NCBI GenBank assembly: GCA_905193155.1
Contig: CAJJNQ010000002.1
Span: 1 to 64,000, forward strand
Source: an uncultured Christensenella sp.
GTDB taxonomy: Bacteria > Bacillota > Clostridia > Christensenellales > UBA1750
Length of the DNA: 64,000 nt
Direction of reading: 5' to 3'
In this document: positions 31,976-40,549 of the stretch, in pieces
Numbering within the stretch: position 1 is the stretch's first letter
Layout: the number at the start of each line of letters is the position of its first letter
Notes under the pieces: generated by a model
The model's database searches: none
What the model saw: the letters and a program-made list of their open reading frames with translations, nothing else
What the model was told of the DNA's origin: nothing
Made by a program: the position numbers and the translations under genes

Positions 31976-32952
31976 AGGATACGTTGCTTACGCTGCTGAG
32001 CATTCCCGGCCCCTCGGGCAGCGAGGGCGCCTGCGCGGACTATATCGAAGAAACCGTTCGTCCCTATGTCGATCAGATCGATCGCGACGTGATGGGCAAC
32101 CTGATCTGCATCAAGCACGCCGCCGAGGGCGCGCGCCGCGTGATGCTCACGGCGCACATGGATGAAATCGGCTTTATCGTCACCGCCATTGAGGAGCGCG
32201 GCTTTTTGCGCGTGACCAATATCGGCGGTGTAAATCCCAAAGTGACCACTGCCAGCCATGTGGTGATGAAGTCCGGCGCGCAGGGCGTGCTCTTTACCGA
32301 GGCGGGCAGCTCGAACGACGCACTGTTTATCGATATCGGCGCATCCTCCAAGGAAGAGGCGGAAAAGAAGGCGCAGGTGGGCGATTGGGCGGTCGTGCGC
32401 GGCGCGGTGTCCGACATGGGCGATAAGATTGCCGCGCCCTATCTGGACGACCGCTCCGGCTGCGCGGTGCTGATTGAAACCCTGAAACGCCTGAAGAACA
32501 GCAAGGACGAGATCATCGCCGTGTTCACCACGCAGGAGGAAGTCGGCCTGCGCGGCGCACTGGTGGCGGGCTACGCCGTTGCGCCCGATATGGCGATTGC
32601 GCTCGACGTGACGATTGCGGGCGATTATCCGCGCAGCAATGAGAGCAACTGCTATGTTGTGTCGCATCTGGGCAAGGGACCGGCGGTCAAGATCATGGAC
32701 CGCGGTGTTATTGCGCATCCTGCCGTGGTACAGGAGATGGAAGAGGCCGCAGTCAAGGCAGGTGTGCAGGTGCAGCGCGAAGTGCTCACCGGCGGCGCGA
32801 CCGACGTCGGCGCGATTCACACCACCCGCGCGGGCGTGCCCTCCGGCACGCTGTCCATTCCCTGCCGTTATGTTCATGCGCCCTGCGAGACGGTGGACTT
32901 AAACGACATGGAGGGCGCGGTGCGTCTGCTGGAGGAGATGCTCCGTGGCTAA
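31969..32952 (+). CDS. M42-family aminopeptidase, third of three paralogues
   Basis: The protein has 327 residues with GGAGG before the ATG. It has TAHMDEIGFIVTAI, LDDRSGCAVLIETL, TTQEEVGLRGALVAGY, ALDVTIAGDYP and YVHAPCETVD. It is the shortest copy. The M42 trio with overlapping ends is clearly one transcription unit and could form mixed complexes. Confidence 0.9.
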   Translation: MLKDTLLTLLSIPGPSGSEGACADYIEETVRPYVDQIDRDVMGNLICIKHAAEGARRVMLTAHMDEIGFIVTAIEERGFLRVTNIGGVNPKVTTASHVVMKSGAQGVLFTEAGSSNDALFIDIGASSKEEAEKKAQVGDWAVVRGAVSDMGDKIAAPYLDDRSGCAVLIETLKRLKNSKDEIIAVFTTQEEVGLRGALVAGYAVAPDMAIALDVTIAGDYPRSNESNCYVVSHLGKGPAVKIMDRGVIAHPAVVQEMEEAAVKAGVQVQREVLTGGATDVGAIHTTRAGVPSGTLSIPCRYVHAPCETVDLNDMEGAVRLLEEMLRG

Positions 32953-33895
32953 CCGCAGAGGGAAACAGAACAACTGGGTGTCTGTGGCGCTGACCATCAT
33001 CGCGGTGGTGATTGTATTTTTCCGCATCCTGAACGGCGATGCGGAAGAGCCTGCGGCAACCGGGGCGCAGACGCCCACGCCTTCCCCTACCGTCGTCGCC
33101 GTGCAGCCCACGGATCCTGATGAGCAGGGCATGACGCTCAGCGTGCTGGAGGTCGGCAAAGCGGATTGCCTCGTGCTGCAATGCGACGGTGAGAGCATGA
33201 TCATCGACGGCGGCAATGAGGGCGACGAGGAATATATCCTGGCGCAGCTCAAAAACATGGGCATTTCGTGGTTCAAATACCTTGTGGCGACCCATCCGCA
33301 CGAGGATCACATCGGGTCGCTGGACGCGGTGATTTACAACTATCCCGTCGGCACGGCGATTCTCTCCCCGCGCGAGCACACGACCAGGAGCTATGAGAAC
33401 CTGCTGACCGCGCTTTCCGAGCGCGAGGTTGAAACCGTGGACGCCAAGCGCGGCGATACCTATGCGCTGGGCGGCGCGACGATCACGATTCTTTCGCCCG
33501 ATGAGAGCGACGATTGGGAGAACATCAACGATTGGTCCGTGGTGATGATGGTGCAGTATGGTCGGGTGAAATACCTGCTGACGGGCGATGCGGAAACGCC
33601 GGTGGAATCCTATCTGCTGGAAAACAACGCCGATCTTTCCGCCGACGTGCTCAAGATGGGGCATCACGGCAGCAACACCTCGTCCAAGAAAACCTTCCTC
33701 AATGCGGTGCATCCGACGTTGGCGCTGATCACCTGCGATAAGACCGAAAAGGCGGGCGAGCCCAATGCCAAGGTCGTCGCTCGTTTGGAGGAATTGGGCA
33801 TTCCCTATCTGCGTACGGATCTTTGCGGCGTGATTTCCGTCTATACCGACGGAGAGGATATCGCCGTGACGACCGAGCGTGAGGACGCGGCCTGA
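32945..33895 (+). CDS. Membrane-anchored ComEC-like metallo-beta-lactamase-fold hydrolase
   Basis: The protein has 316 residues starting at GTG 32945, which overlaps the third peptidase by 8 bases. An N-terminal membrane anchor (about 12-28) is followed by a Pro/Thr-rich spacer. The MBL fold shows THPHEDHIGSLDAVI, LLTGDAE and KMGHHGSNTSS, the pattern of the ComEC C-terminal hydrolase domain. In this free-standing form it is probably an extracytoplasmic phosphodiesterase or nuclease. The link with peptidases is unexplained. Confidence 0.85.
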   Translation: MANRRGKQNNWVSVALTIIAVVIVFFRILNGDAEEPAATGAQTPTPSPTVVAVQPTDPDEQGMTLSVLEVGKADCLVLQCDGESMIIDGGNEGDEEYILAQLKNMGISWFKYLVATHPHEDHIGSLDAVIYNYPVGTAILSPREHTTRSYENLLTALSEREVETVDAKRGDTYALGGATITILSPDESDDWENINDWSVVMMVQYGRVKYLLTGDAETPVESYLLENNADLSADVLKMGHHGSNTSSKKTFLNAVHPTLALITCDKTEKAGEPNAKVVARLEELGIPYLRTDLCGVISVYTDGEDIAVTTEREDAA

Positions 33896-33922
33896 GCGTG
33901 TGCACAATAAAAAGAATAGGTT

Positions 33923-33967
33923 AAGCGGTGCGGAACGAAGGAACGCCTTGTTCCGCACCGCTTTTTA
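33923..33967 (+). terminator. Terminator of the M42 operon
   Basis: AAGCGGTGCGGAAC pairs perfectly with GTTCCGCACCGCTT and is followed by TTTTAG. Confidence 0.9.
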
Positions 33968-34064
33968 GCTATTGATTTGAGAAATAGGGATACATAGGTA
34001 AAATCAATGAAACGAAAATAAAAAGAAGTTGGAAAATTTTTTTGAAGAAAATGTTAATTATGGG
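33968..34064. other. A/T-rich intergenic stretch without a gene
   Basis: About 100 bases of A/T-rich sequence lie between the M42 terminator and the marR promoter. I see no coding frame or stable hairpin. A transcribed leader of about 120 bases (34100-34218) then precedes marR. Confidence 0.6.
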
Positions 34065-34093
34065 TTGAAAAATTCCGCAGAATGGAATACAAT
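34065..34093 (+). promoter_or_regulatory. Promoter of the MarR gene with an internal palindrome
   Basis: -35 TTGAAA (34065-34070), a 17-bp spacer and -10 TACAAT (34088-34093). ATTCC (34072-34076) and GGAAT (34084-34088) are inverted between them, suiting self-repression; this is inference. Confidence 0.6.
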
Positions 34094-34218
34094 GAATTTC
34101 ATAAAGATATGGATGTAGGAACAAGGGCTGTTACCGAGGATCAGAAGCAGGACGACCGGGCACGAAACGGGGGAAACAAATCGCTCCCCGCGCCTAGAAT
34201 ACGCAAGGGGGACTGACC

Positions 34219-34683
34219 ATGCCGCGTAAAAAGTCTGTCAACAAAGATACGGTCGAAACCGTGGCCAACACGACCTTTGAGGTGCTGCCGTTGCTGCGGA
34301 AAAAACTGCTGCGCATGGATGTTGTGCAGGCAGAGCACAACATGCCCATGTCTCAGGTTCAGATGCTCGCCATGCTGGGGGAGAACGGAGCGCTCTCCGT
34401 TTCCGAAATCAGCAAACGGCTGGGCATCGCCAAGCCCAACATCACGCCTTTGATCGACCGGCTGATTGACGAAGGCTTTGTCGAGCGCCGCCGCGACGAA
34501 AACGACCGCCGCGTCGTCAACGTGGTGCTGCTGCCCGCGGGGGAGGAAAAGCTCACCTCCATTCGCGAAACCATCGTCCGCCAGGTGATGCGCTGGACGG
34601 GAACCATCCCTGAGAAGGAGTTCTTCGAGCTGGAGCACGCTTTGCAGACCATCTCCACCGTGCTGGAATCCGCACAAATTTGA
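34219..34683 (+). CDS. MarR-family transcription regulator
   Basis: The protein has 154 residues. A winged helix-turn-helix (LSVSEISKRLGIAKPNITPLIDRL) is followed by the wing DERRRDENDRRVVNVVLLPAG-type segment with the family's Asp-Arg-Arg. It binds DNA as a dimer, and the signal is unknown. It is transcribed alone, with an inverted repeat in its own promoter. Confidence 0.92.
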   Translation: MPRKKSVNKDTVETVANTTFEVLPLLRKKLLRMDVVQAEHNMPMSQVQMLAMLGENGALSVSEISKRLGIAKPNITPLIDRLIDEGFVERRRDENDRRVVNVVLLPAGEEKLTSIRETIVRQVMRWTGTIPEKEFFELEHALQTISTVLESAQI

Positions 34684-34701
34684 TTTCTATTGAAATCATC
34701 G

Positions 34702-34731
34702 AAAAGACGCCTGATTTCGGGCGTCTTTTTT
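34702..34731 (+). terminator. Terminator of the MarR gene
   Basis: AAAAGACGCC pairs with GGCGTCTTTT and is followed by TT. Confidence 0.88.
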
Positions 34732-34772
34732 GTGTGCGGCGGGCGTAGGTTTGGGGAGAGGGAGGGCTGCGC

Positions 34773-35348
34773 ATGAAGGAATTATTTATCGCGGCGACGC
34801 TGTTCTGCGGCGTGCTGGCGCTGCTGACGGGGCGCGCGGAGGCGCTCGGAGCAGAGATGATGGCGGCGGGCGACGCGGCGGTGGAGCTGGGGCTGACGCT
34901 TTGCGGGGCCTATATGATCTGGTGCGGCCTGCTGCGCGTGATTGAGGAGGCAGGACTGGCAGAAAAGCTGGCGCACCGGCTATCCGGCGCGATGCGGCTG
35001 CTGATCGGGAGGGAAGCGGAGGACGAACTCGTGTGTCAGTCGGCGGGACTGAACTTGACGGCCAATCTGCTGGGGCTGGGCAACGCTGCTACGCCTGCGG
35101 GACTTGCTGCCGTGCGGCGCATGGCAGAGCTTGCGCCGGGAAAAAATGCTTCGCCGGGGCTGTGCCGGTTTATGCTGCTCAACGCTTCGTCCTTGCAGCT
35201 GGTGCCGACCACGGTGTTGTCGCTCAGAGCCGCTGCGGGCGCGGTGCGGCCGGACGATATTCTGTTGCCGGCGCTGGCGGGATCGGCAGCGTCGTTTCTG
35301 TGCGCGGTGCTGTTGGGGAAAACGTTCTGCCGGGAGGAAAGGCAATGA
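34773..35348 (+). CDS. spmA: Spore maturation protein A
   Basis: The protein has 191 residues with about five membrane helices. SpmA signatures are NLLGLGNAATPAGLAAV and LNASSLQLVPTTVLSLR. SpmA and SpmB are needed for dehydration of the spore core. Its TGA overlaps the spmB ATG (ATGA). Confidence 0.92.
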   Translation: MKELFIAATLFCGVLALLTGRAEALGAEMMAAGDAAVELGLTLCGAYMIWCGLLRVIEEAGLAEKLAHRLSGAMRLLIGREAEDELVCQSAGLNLTANLLGLGNAATPAGLAAVRRMAELAPGKNASPGLCRFMLLNASSLQLVPTTVLSLRAAAGAVRPDDILLPALAGSAASFLCAVLLGKTFCREERQ

Positions 35349-35836
35349 TTGCGGTGGGTGCGGCGTTGCTGATCGTGCTGGCGGGTGTGCTGTGCCGGAC
35401 GGATGTCTACGGCGCGTTTCTGCGCGGAGCGCAGCAAGGAATGGAAACGGCGAAAAGCATACTGCCCGCGCTTTGCGCCGCGCTGTGGATGACCGCGTGC
35501 CTGCGCGGCAGCGGCGCGCTGGAGGAACTGGCGAGGGCGGCGGGGCCGCTGCTGTCTGCGCTGGGGATTCCGACGGAGCTGCTGCCCTTTTTGGCTGTGC
35601 GGCCGGTGTCAGGTGCGGCGGCGCTGGCAGAACTTTCCCAGCTGATGGCGCGAACCGGCGCGGACAGCCGCGCCTCCCGCATGGCTGCCGCAATGATGAG
35701 CTCGTCGGAAACCGTTTTGTATGTGCTGGCGCTCTATCTGGGAGCGGCAAAACGGCGCGCACCACGTTGGCTGTTGCCCTGCGCACTGGTTTCCATGGCG
35801 GTAGGAATGATCGTATCGGCGCTGTGCATCCGCTGA
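35345..35836 (+). CDS. spmB: Spore maturation protein B
   Basis: The protein has 163 residues from the ATG at 35345. It is a membrane protein with the family segments GMETAKSILPALCAALWM, VRPVSGAAALAELSQLM and MMSSSETVLYVLALYLGA. It pairs with SpmA. No cotranscribed dacB is present on this side. Confidence 0.92.
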   Translation: MIAVGAALLIVLAGVLCRTDVYGAFLRGAQQGMETAKSILPALCAALWMTACLRGSGALEELARAAGPLLSALGIPTELLPFLAVRPVSGAAALAELSQLMARTGADSRASRMAAAMMSSSETVLYVLALYLGAAKRRAPRWLLPCALVSMAVGMIVSALCIR

Positions 35837-35937
35837 AGAAAAAGAGGCGCTGTGCGGCGGTGTCCCTAAAAACAGAGGGTTTGGAAGCTTTTTTGAAGAG
35901 AAAAAGGGCACGAAACCTGCAAAATTTGCCGATTCTC

Positions 35938-35965
35938 TTGCCAGATGCGGTTTTTGTGGTATAAT
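35938..35965 (+). promoter_or_regulatory. Promoter of comB
   Basis: -35 TTGCCA (35938-35943), a 16-bp spacer and consensus -10 TATAAT (35960-35965) with TGG before it. Confidence 0.7.
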
Positions 35966-35992
35966 CTGGGTAGACCAGAAAGGGGATTGGAC

Positions 35993-36715
35993 ATGGCGAT
36001 TGAACTCTATGCAACGGCAGGATCGGTGGAGAAGGACCTGAGAAACTGTGTGGTGATCGTGGTGGACGTGCTGCGTGCAACCAGCGTGATGACCACGGCG
36101 GTGCAGAACGGCGTGCGCTCCATCATACCCGTTTCCGAAGTGGAGGAGGCGGTCGATATGGCGCGCCAGCTCGGCAACCAGCGCGTGCTGCTCTGCGGCG
36201 AGCGCGAGGCCAAGCCCATTCCGGAATTCCATCTGTCCAATTCACCGCTGGAATACACGGCGGATATGGTTTCGGGCCGCGTGATGGTGATGACCACGAC
36301 CAACGGCACCCGTGCGATCCTGCGGGCGCGGGATGCAAAGCAGCTGCTGATCGGTTCGCTTCTCAACGCTTCGGCAGTAGCGCAGGCCGCGCGTTCCTGC
36401 GGGGAGAATATCGCCATCATCTGTGCCGGCACTTACGGCAAGTTTTCGCTGGACGATATCCTGTGCGCTGGAGCGATCATCTCGCGCATTCTCGAAATCG
36501 ACGGCAAGCAGTATCTGGACGATCTGGCCAGAACCGCGCTGACGCTTTACGACTCTTATAAGGACGATCTCCGCGCGCCGCTGGCGGGCTGTGCGCACGT
36601 CCAGCGTCTAAAAGCGCTGGGGATGGAGAAGGATATAGATTTTTGCCTTCAGGAGGACATCATGGACGTCGTTCCTTGCTACCTGGATGGCGTAATCCGC
36701 AACGCCTACGCTTGA
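35993..36715 (+). CDS. comB: ComB-family 2-phosphosulfolactate phosphatase-like protein
   Basis: The protein has 240 residues from the ATG at 35993, with AAAGGGG before it. It carries VVDVLRATSVMTTAVQNG, GEREAKPIPEFHLSNSPLEY and MTTTNGTRAI, typical of ComB. In methanogens ComB acts in coenzyme M synthesis. In Clostridia the true substrate is unknown. Its stop codon lies inside the -35 of the next promoter. Confidence 0.85.
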   Translation: MAIELYATAGSVEKDLRNCVVIVVDVLRATSVMTTAVQNGVRSIIPVSEVEEAVDMARQLGNQRVLLCGEREAKPIPEFHLSNSPLEYTADMVSGRVMVMTTTNGTRAILRARDAKQLLIGSLLNASAVAQAARSCGENIAIICAGTYGKFSLDDILCAGAIISRILEIDGKQYLDDLARTALTLYDSYKDDLRAPLAGCAHVQRLKALGMEKDIDFCLQEDIMDVVPCYLDGVIRNAYA

Positions 36716-36740
36716 CAAGGGCTTTTTCGGGCATTATAAT
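36712..36740 (+). promoter_or_regulatory. Perfect consensus promoter of the metG T-box leader
   Basis: -35 TTGACA (36712-36717), a 17-bp spacer and -10 TATAAT (36735-36740) match the sigma-A consensus exactly. The -35 overlaps the comB stop. Confidence 0.85.
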
Positions 36741-36746
36741 GAGCAT

Positions 36747-37019
36747 GATAAGGCAGAGAAGAGCAGAGTAACGCGCTGCGGACGCCGAAAAGAGAGCCGG
36801 GAAAGGTGAAAGCCGGCGGCGGGCGGGTGCGCGAAGATGGGCTCGGAGCTGCGCAGGCGAGGCGGATGCTGCCCAGTCTGCGACGGTTGGACGTTCCGTT
36901 ATCCGTCCGGCCTGTGTTGGCAGGCCGCAAAGGCTTCGCGCGTGAGCGCGGGGCGCAACAGGGTGGTACCGCGAAAGTTCTTCGTCCCTGCACCAAGGGG
37001 AGGAAGGGCTTATTTTTTT
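36747..37019 (+). ncRNA. T-box riboswitch of metG
   Basis: The T-box sequence AGGGTGGTACCGCG (about 36960-36973) is canonical. Upstream, AGAGAGCCGG and GGTGAAAGCCGG fit the distal part of stem I, and GCGAAGATGGG carries an ATG (36837-36839) at the likely specifier position. This means methionine and agrees with the gene. The terminator pairs TTCGTCCCT with AGGGGAGGAA and ends in seven T (37013-37019). Uncharged tRNA-Met should favour the antiterminator. Confidence 0.9.
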
Positions 37020-37072
37020 GCCGGAGAGCCGGCGGGGCAGCCGGCGCAACCGTTTAAGGAGGAAAATCAATC

Positions 37073-39079
37073 ATGTGTGAAAACTGTGCGGGCAAGCGCG
37101 GCAAGTTCTATGTCACCACGCCCATCTACTATCCCAGCGACAATCTGCACATCGGCCATGCTTACTGCACGACAGCGACCGATACGCTGGCGCGCTTCAA
37201 GCGCCTGCAGGGATATGACACCTGGTTCCTGACCGGCCTGGATGAGCACGGCCAGAAGATCGAGCGCAAGGCCGAGGCCAAGGGCGTTTCTCCGCAGGAA
37301 TACGTCGATAAGATCTGCGAGGACACCAAGGAACTGTGGAGAATCATGGATATTTCCTACGATGATTTCATCCGCACGACCGAGCCGCGCCACACGAAGA
37401 TTGTGCAGAAAATCTTTGAAAAGCTCTATCAGCAAGGCGATATCTACAAGGGTGAATACGAAGGCTGGTACTGCACCCCCTGTGAGAGCTTCTGGACGGA
37501 GCATCAGCTGGTGGACGGCAAGTGCCCCGACTGCGGCCGCGCGGTGGAAAAGGCTCATGAGGAAAGCTATTTCCTGCGCCTTTCCAAGTATGCGCCCCGC
37601 CTGATCGAATACATCAAGACGCACCCCGAGTTCATTCAGCCCGAGAGCCGTGCCAACGAGATGATCAACAACTTCCTGCTGCCCGGCCTGGAGGATCTCT
37701 GCGTGTCCAGAACCTCCTTCAAGTGGGGCATCCCGGTTACGTTTGATCCCAAGCACGTCATTTACGTCTGGGTGGACGCGCTTTCCAACTACATCACCGC
37801 TCTGGGCTATCTTTCCGAGGACGACAGCAAGTTCAGAAAGTATTGGCCGGCGGACGTCCACATCGTGGGCAAGGAGATCGTCCGCTTTCACACCATCATC
37901 TGGCCCATCATCCTGATGGCGCTGGATCTGCCGCTGCCCAAGCAGGTCTTCGGCCATGGCTGGCTCGTCATGGACGGGCAAAAGATGTCCAAGTCCATCG
38001 GCAACGTGGTGGACCCTGTTGTGCTGTGCGACCGCTACGGATCCGACGCGATCCGTTATTTCCTGCTGCGCGAGATGCCCTTCGGCGCGGACGGCAACTT
38101 CACCAATGAAGCGCTGCTCAACCGCATCAATTCCGACCTGGCCAACGACCTTGGCAATCTGTTGTCCAGAACGGTTGCGATGATCGAAAAGTATTACGGC
38201 GGCGCAGTGCCCGCCATGGGGCAGACCGAAGAGGTGGATAACAACCTCATTGCCCTGGCCGAAGCCCTTCCTGCAAAGGTGGACGACCTCATCACCCGCA
38301 TGCAGTTCTCCACCGCGCTGACCGAGATCTGGAAGCTGGTGGGCGAGTGCAACCGCTACATCGACCTGACGCAGCCTTGGGTGCTCGGCCGCAGCGAAGA
38401 GGGCAAGGAGCGCCTGAACACCGTGCTGTATGTGCTGGCGGAGTGCTGCCGCGAGGTGGCGGTGCTCATCACGCCGTTCATGCCGCGCACGCCTGCCCGC
38501 ATCTTTGAGCAGCTGGGCGTGACCGATCCCGCGCAGACCGGTTGGGATTCCGTGGCGAAGTTCGGCGGCCTGACCGCAGGCACGGTCGTGCACAAGGGGG
38601 CGGCGCTCTTCCCGCGCATTGACATCCCCAAGGAGATGGAGGCGCTGGCCGCGCTGAACCCTAAGAAGGACGAAGCTTCCGCCGCTCAGCCGGAGCAGAA
38701 GGCAGAAAAGAAGCCCGAAGCACCCAAGGCAGAGGAGAAGGCGGACGAAGAACTGATCGACATCGATACCTTCGCCAAGGTCAAGCTCAAGGTGGCCAAG
38801 GTGGTCGCGGCCGAGGCGGTCAAGAAATCCAATAAGCTGCTCAAGCTCACCGTCAAGTGCGGCGACGAGACCCGCACCGTGGTCAGCGGCATTTCCACGC
38901 ACTATTCGCCGGAGGACATGATCGGCAAGACCGTGGTGCTCGTGGCGAACCTGAAACCCGCCAAGCTCAAGGGTATCGTGTCGGAAGGCATGCTGCTGGC
39001 GGCTGCGGACGATGAAAAGGGCACGCTCCGCCTGCTGACCGTCGATGGCGACATCGCGGACGGCACCGAGATCGGCTAA
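37073..39079 (+). CDS. metG: Methionyl-tRNA synthetase
   Basis: The protein has 668 residues. It has HIGH (26-29), a zinc knuckle CTPCESFW...CPDCG, KMSKS (304-308) and VWVDALSNYITALG. An Ala/Lys/Glu-rich linker (about 525-560) precedes a C-terminal tRNA-binding OB domain (VAKVVAAEAVKKSNKLLKL). AAGGAGG precedes the ATG. A GCCGGC hairpin (37028-37045) lies between the T-box and the ribosome site. Confidence 0.97.
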   Translation: MCENCAGKRGKFYVTTPIYYPSDNLHIGHAYCTTATDTLARFKRLQGYDTWFLTGLDEHGQKIERKAEAKGVSPQEYVDKICEDTKELWRIMDISYDDFIRTTEPRHTKIVQKIFEKLYQQGDIYKGEYEGWYCTPCESFWTEHQLVDGKCPDCGRAVEKAHEESYFLRLSKYAPRLIEYIKTHPEFIQPESRANEMINNFLLPGLEDLCVSRTSFKWGIPVTFDPKHVIYVWVDALSNYITALGYLSEDDSKFRKYWPADVHIVGKEIVRFHTIIWPIILMALDLPLPKQVFGHGWLVMDGQKMSKSIGNVVDPVVLCDRYGSDAIRYFLLREMPFGADGNFTNEALLNRINSDLANDLGNLLSRTVAMIEKYYGGAVPAMGQTEEVDNNLIALAEALPAKVDDLITRMQFSTALTEIWKLVGECNRYIDLTQPWVLGRSEEGKERLNTVLYVLAECCREVAVLITPFMPRTPARIFEQLGVTDPAQTGWDSVAKFGGLTAGTVVHKGAALFPRIDIPKEMEALAALNPKKDEASAAQPEQKAEKKPEAPKAEEKADEELIDIDTFAKVKLKVAKVVAAEAVKKSNKLLKLTVKCGDETRTVVSGISTHYSPEDMIGKTVVLVANLKPAKLKGIVSEGMLLAAADDEKGTLRLLTVDGDIADGTEIG

Positions 39080-39092
39080 ATTGAAAAACGGC

Positions 39093-39126
39093 AAAAAGGC
39101 GTGTGCGAAGAGCGCACGCCTTTTTT
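39093..39126 (+). terminator. Terminator of metG
   Basis: GGCGTGTGC pairs with GCGCACGCC with one wobble, followed by TTTTTT. Confidence 0.8.
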
Positions 39127-39144
39127 AAGAGAAGGGGCAAAGCA

Positions 39145-39918
39145 ATGTTTTTTGATACGCACGCGCATCTGGACGATGCGCGGTACGACGAGGATCGGGA
39201 AGCGGTCATCGCGAGCATGAAGGAGGAGGGCATCTCTCCCTGCATGACCGTCGGGGCCAATATGCGCATGAATCGCATGGCGGTGCAACTGGCGCAGGCC
39301 CATCCCGGCTATCTTTACGCGGCGGTGGGCATCCATCCGAGCGATTCGGAAGAGTGCACCGACGAGGCGATGGAGGAGATGAAGCGCCTGGCTGCGCTGC
39401 CCTGCGTCAAGGCATGGGGGGAAATCGGGCTGGATTACCATTGGGACGATGTGCCGCGGGATATTCAGAAGGAGGTTTTTCTGCGGCAGCTCGAAACGGC
39501 AAGGGAGCTGGATCTGCCTGTGATCCTGCACATCCGAGAGGCGCACGGCGACGCGCTGGAGTTGCTGCGCGCCCGCAAGGGGCGGCTGCCGCGCGGCGTG
39601 GTGCACTGCTATTCCGGCAGCTGGGAGAGCGCGCAGGAATACATGGCGTTGGGCTTCCACATTTCGTTTACGGGATCGGTGACGTTCAAGAATGCGGTGA
39701 AGCTGGCGGAGGTCTCCGACAAAATCCCGCTGGATCGGCTGATGATCGAGACGGACAGTCCCTATATGACGCCGACTCCGCTACGCGGTCAGCGCAACGA
39801 TCCGTGCAAGGTGAAATTGGTGGCGCAGTTTTTGGCTGACCGTCGGGGAATGCCTGTGGAGGAGCTGGCTCGCATCACCAGGGAAAACGGAATGCGGTTC
39901 TTCCGCATTGAAGAATAA
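39145..39918 (+). CDS. tatD: TatD-family metal-dependent hydrolase
   Basis: The protein has 257 residues from the ATG at 39145, after AGAAGGGG. Metal ligands of the amidohydrolase-like barrel are in FFDTHAHLDD (H6, H8), GEIGLDYHWD, HIREAHGD, HCYSGSW and ETDSPYMTP. TatD enzymes are 3'-5' deoxyribonucleases. It follows metG, a common order in Firmicutes. Confidence 0.93.
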   Translation: MFFDTHAHLDDARYDEDREAVIASMKEEGISPCMTVGANMRMNRMAVQLAQAHPGYLYAAVGIHPSDSEECTDEAMEEMKRLAALPCVKAWGEIGLDYHWDDVPRDIQKEVFLRQLETARELDLPVILHIREAHGDALELLRARKGRLPRGVVHCYSGSWESAQEYMALGFHISFTGSVTFKNAVKLAEVSDKIPLDRLMIETDSPYMTPTPLRGQRNDPCKVKLVAQFLADRRGMPVEELARITRENGMRFFRIEE

Positions 39919-39960
39919 AAGGACTCGCCGCGTATCGGCAGAGCGGGCCCTGAACACCGT

Positions 39961-39999
39961 TCAGCCTCCGTATGCTATCGTCATACGGAGGCTGATTTC
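39961..39999. terminator. Terminator between tatD and the converging acetyltransferase
   Basis: TCAGCCTCCGTATG pairs perfectly with its complement around a 7-base loop and is followed by TTTC. Confidence 0.75.
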
Positions 40000-40002
40000 A
40001 CT

Positions 40003-40464
40003 CTATATCGGTTTAATTGTGTGTTGAGGTGGTTTGCCGAGCACAGGATAATGCGTATACGCAGGTTTGGATGGAGAGCAGACGTTTGCCGGACACACGT
40101 TCATCTTTTTGCAGGAGACGAACGCTCTGCCTACATCGTTAGAAGGGTGACCAAAGATGACGATGCGCTGATGCCCCATCTTATGAGCCTTTTCAAACGT
40201 CGTCTCGATTAAAGCACGACCGATTCTGCGACGCTGAAAATCGGGATGCACGGCGATAGGGCTGAAGGACAGACAGTCGCACTCAGAACCATCTTCCGCA
40301 ATCGGTTTGACTTTTGTGTAGAGGATGCTTCCTATGATCTTCCGGCCAATTTCAGCGATGCAGTCAGGCTCCGGAACAAAATCCGGGAGGCTGCGCATTC
40401 GGTATGCCGGAAGGTACTCCGTCACACCTGGAACATACAGGTTCCGAAAGGCGTCGCGGATCAT
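40003..40464 (-). CDS. GNAT acetyltransferase, probably degenerate at both ends
   Basis: The central GNAT core is clear (CLSFSPIAVHPDFQRRRIGRALIETTFEKA, GHQRIVIFGHPSNDVGRAFVSCKK). The same frame extends upstream as ILLRRERPEDIPATDAMIRD, the usual GNAT start, but without ATG, GTG or TTG. The last 45 residues do not look like the family's usual end. The ATG at 40464 gives a truncated 153-residue product. It is read as a decaying gene, or one with a rare start codon, just behind queA. Confidence 0.6.
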   Translation of the reverse strand: MIRDAFRNLYVPGVTEYLPAYRMRSLPDFVPEPDCIAEIGRKIIGSILYTKVKPIAEDGSECDCLSFSPIAVHPDFQRRRIGRALIETTFEKAHKMGHQRIVIFGHPSNDVGRAFVSCKKMNVCPANVCSPSKPAYTHYPVLGKPPQHTIKPI

Positions 40465-40549
40465 TGCATCTGTGGCGGGAATATCTTCGGGACGTTCTCT
40501 TCGGAGCAGGATCGGAATCTCTTCTGTTTGCGGGAAAAGAGGACCGGGT

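Noticed and set aside
35033..35836. A longer start for spmB overlapping much of spmA
   Set aside because: Overlap of 300 bases is unlikely. The ATG at 35345 forms ATGA with the spmA stop and matches the family length.
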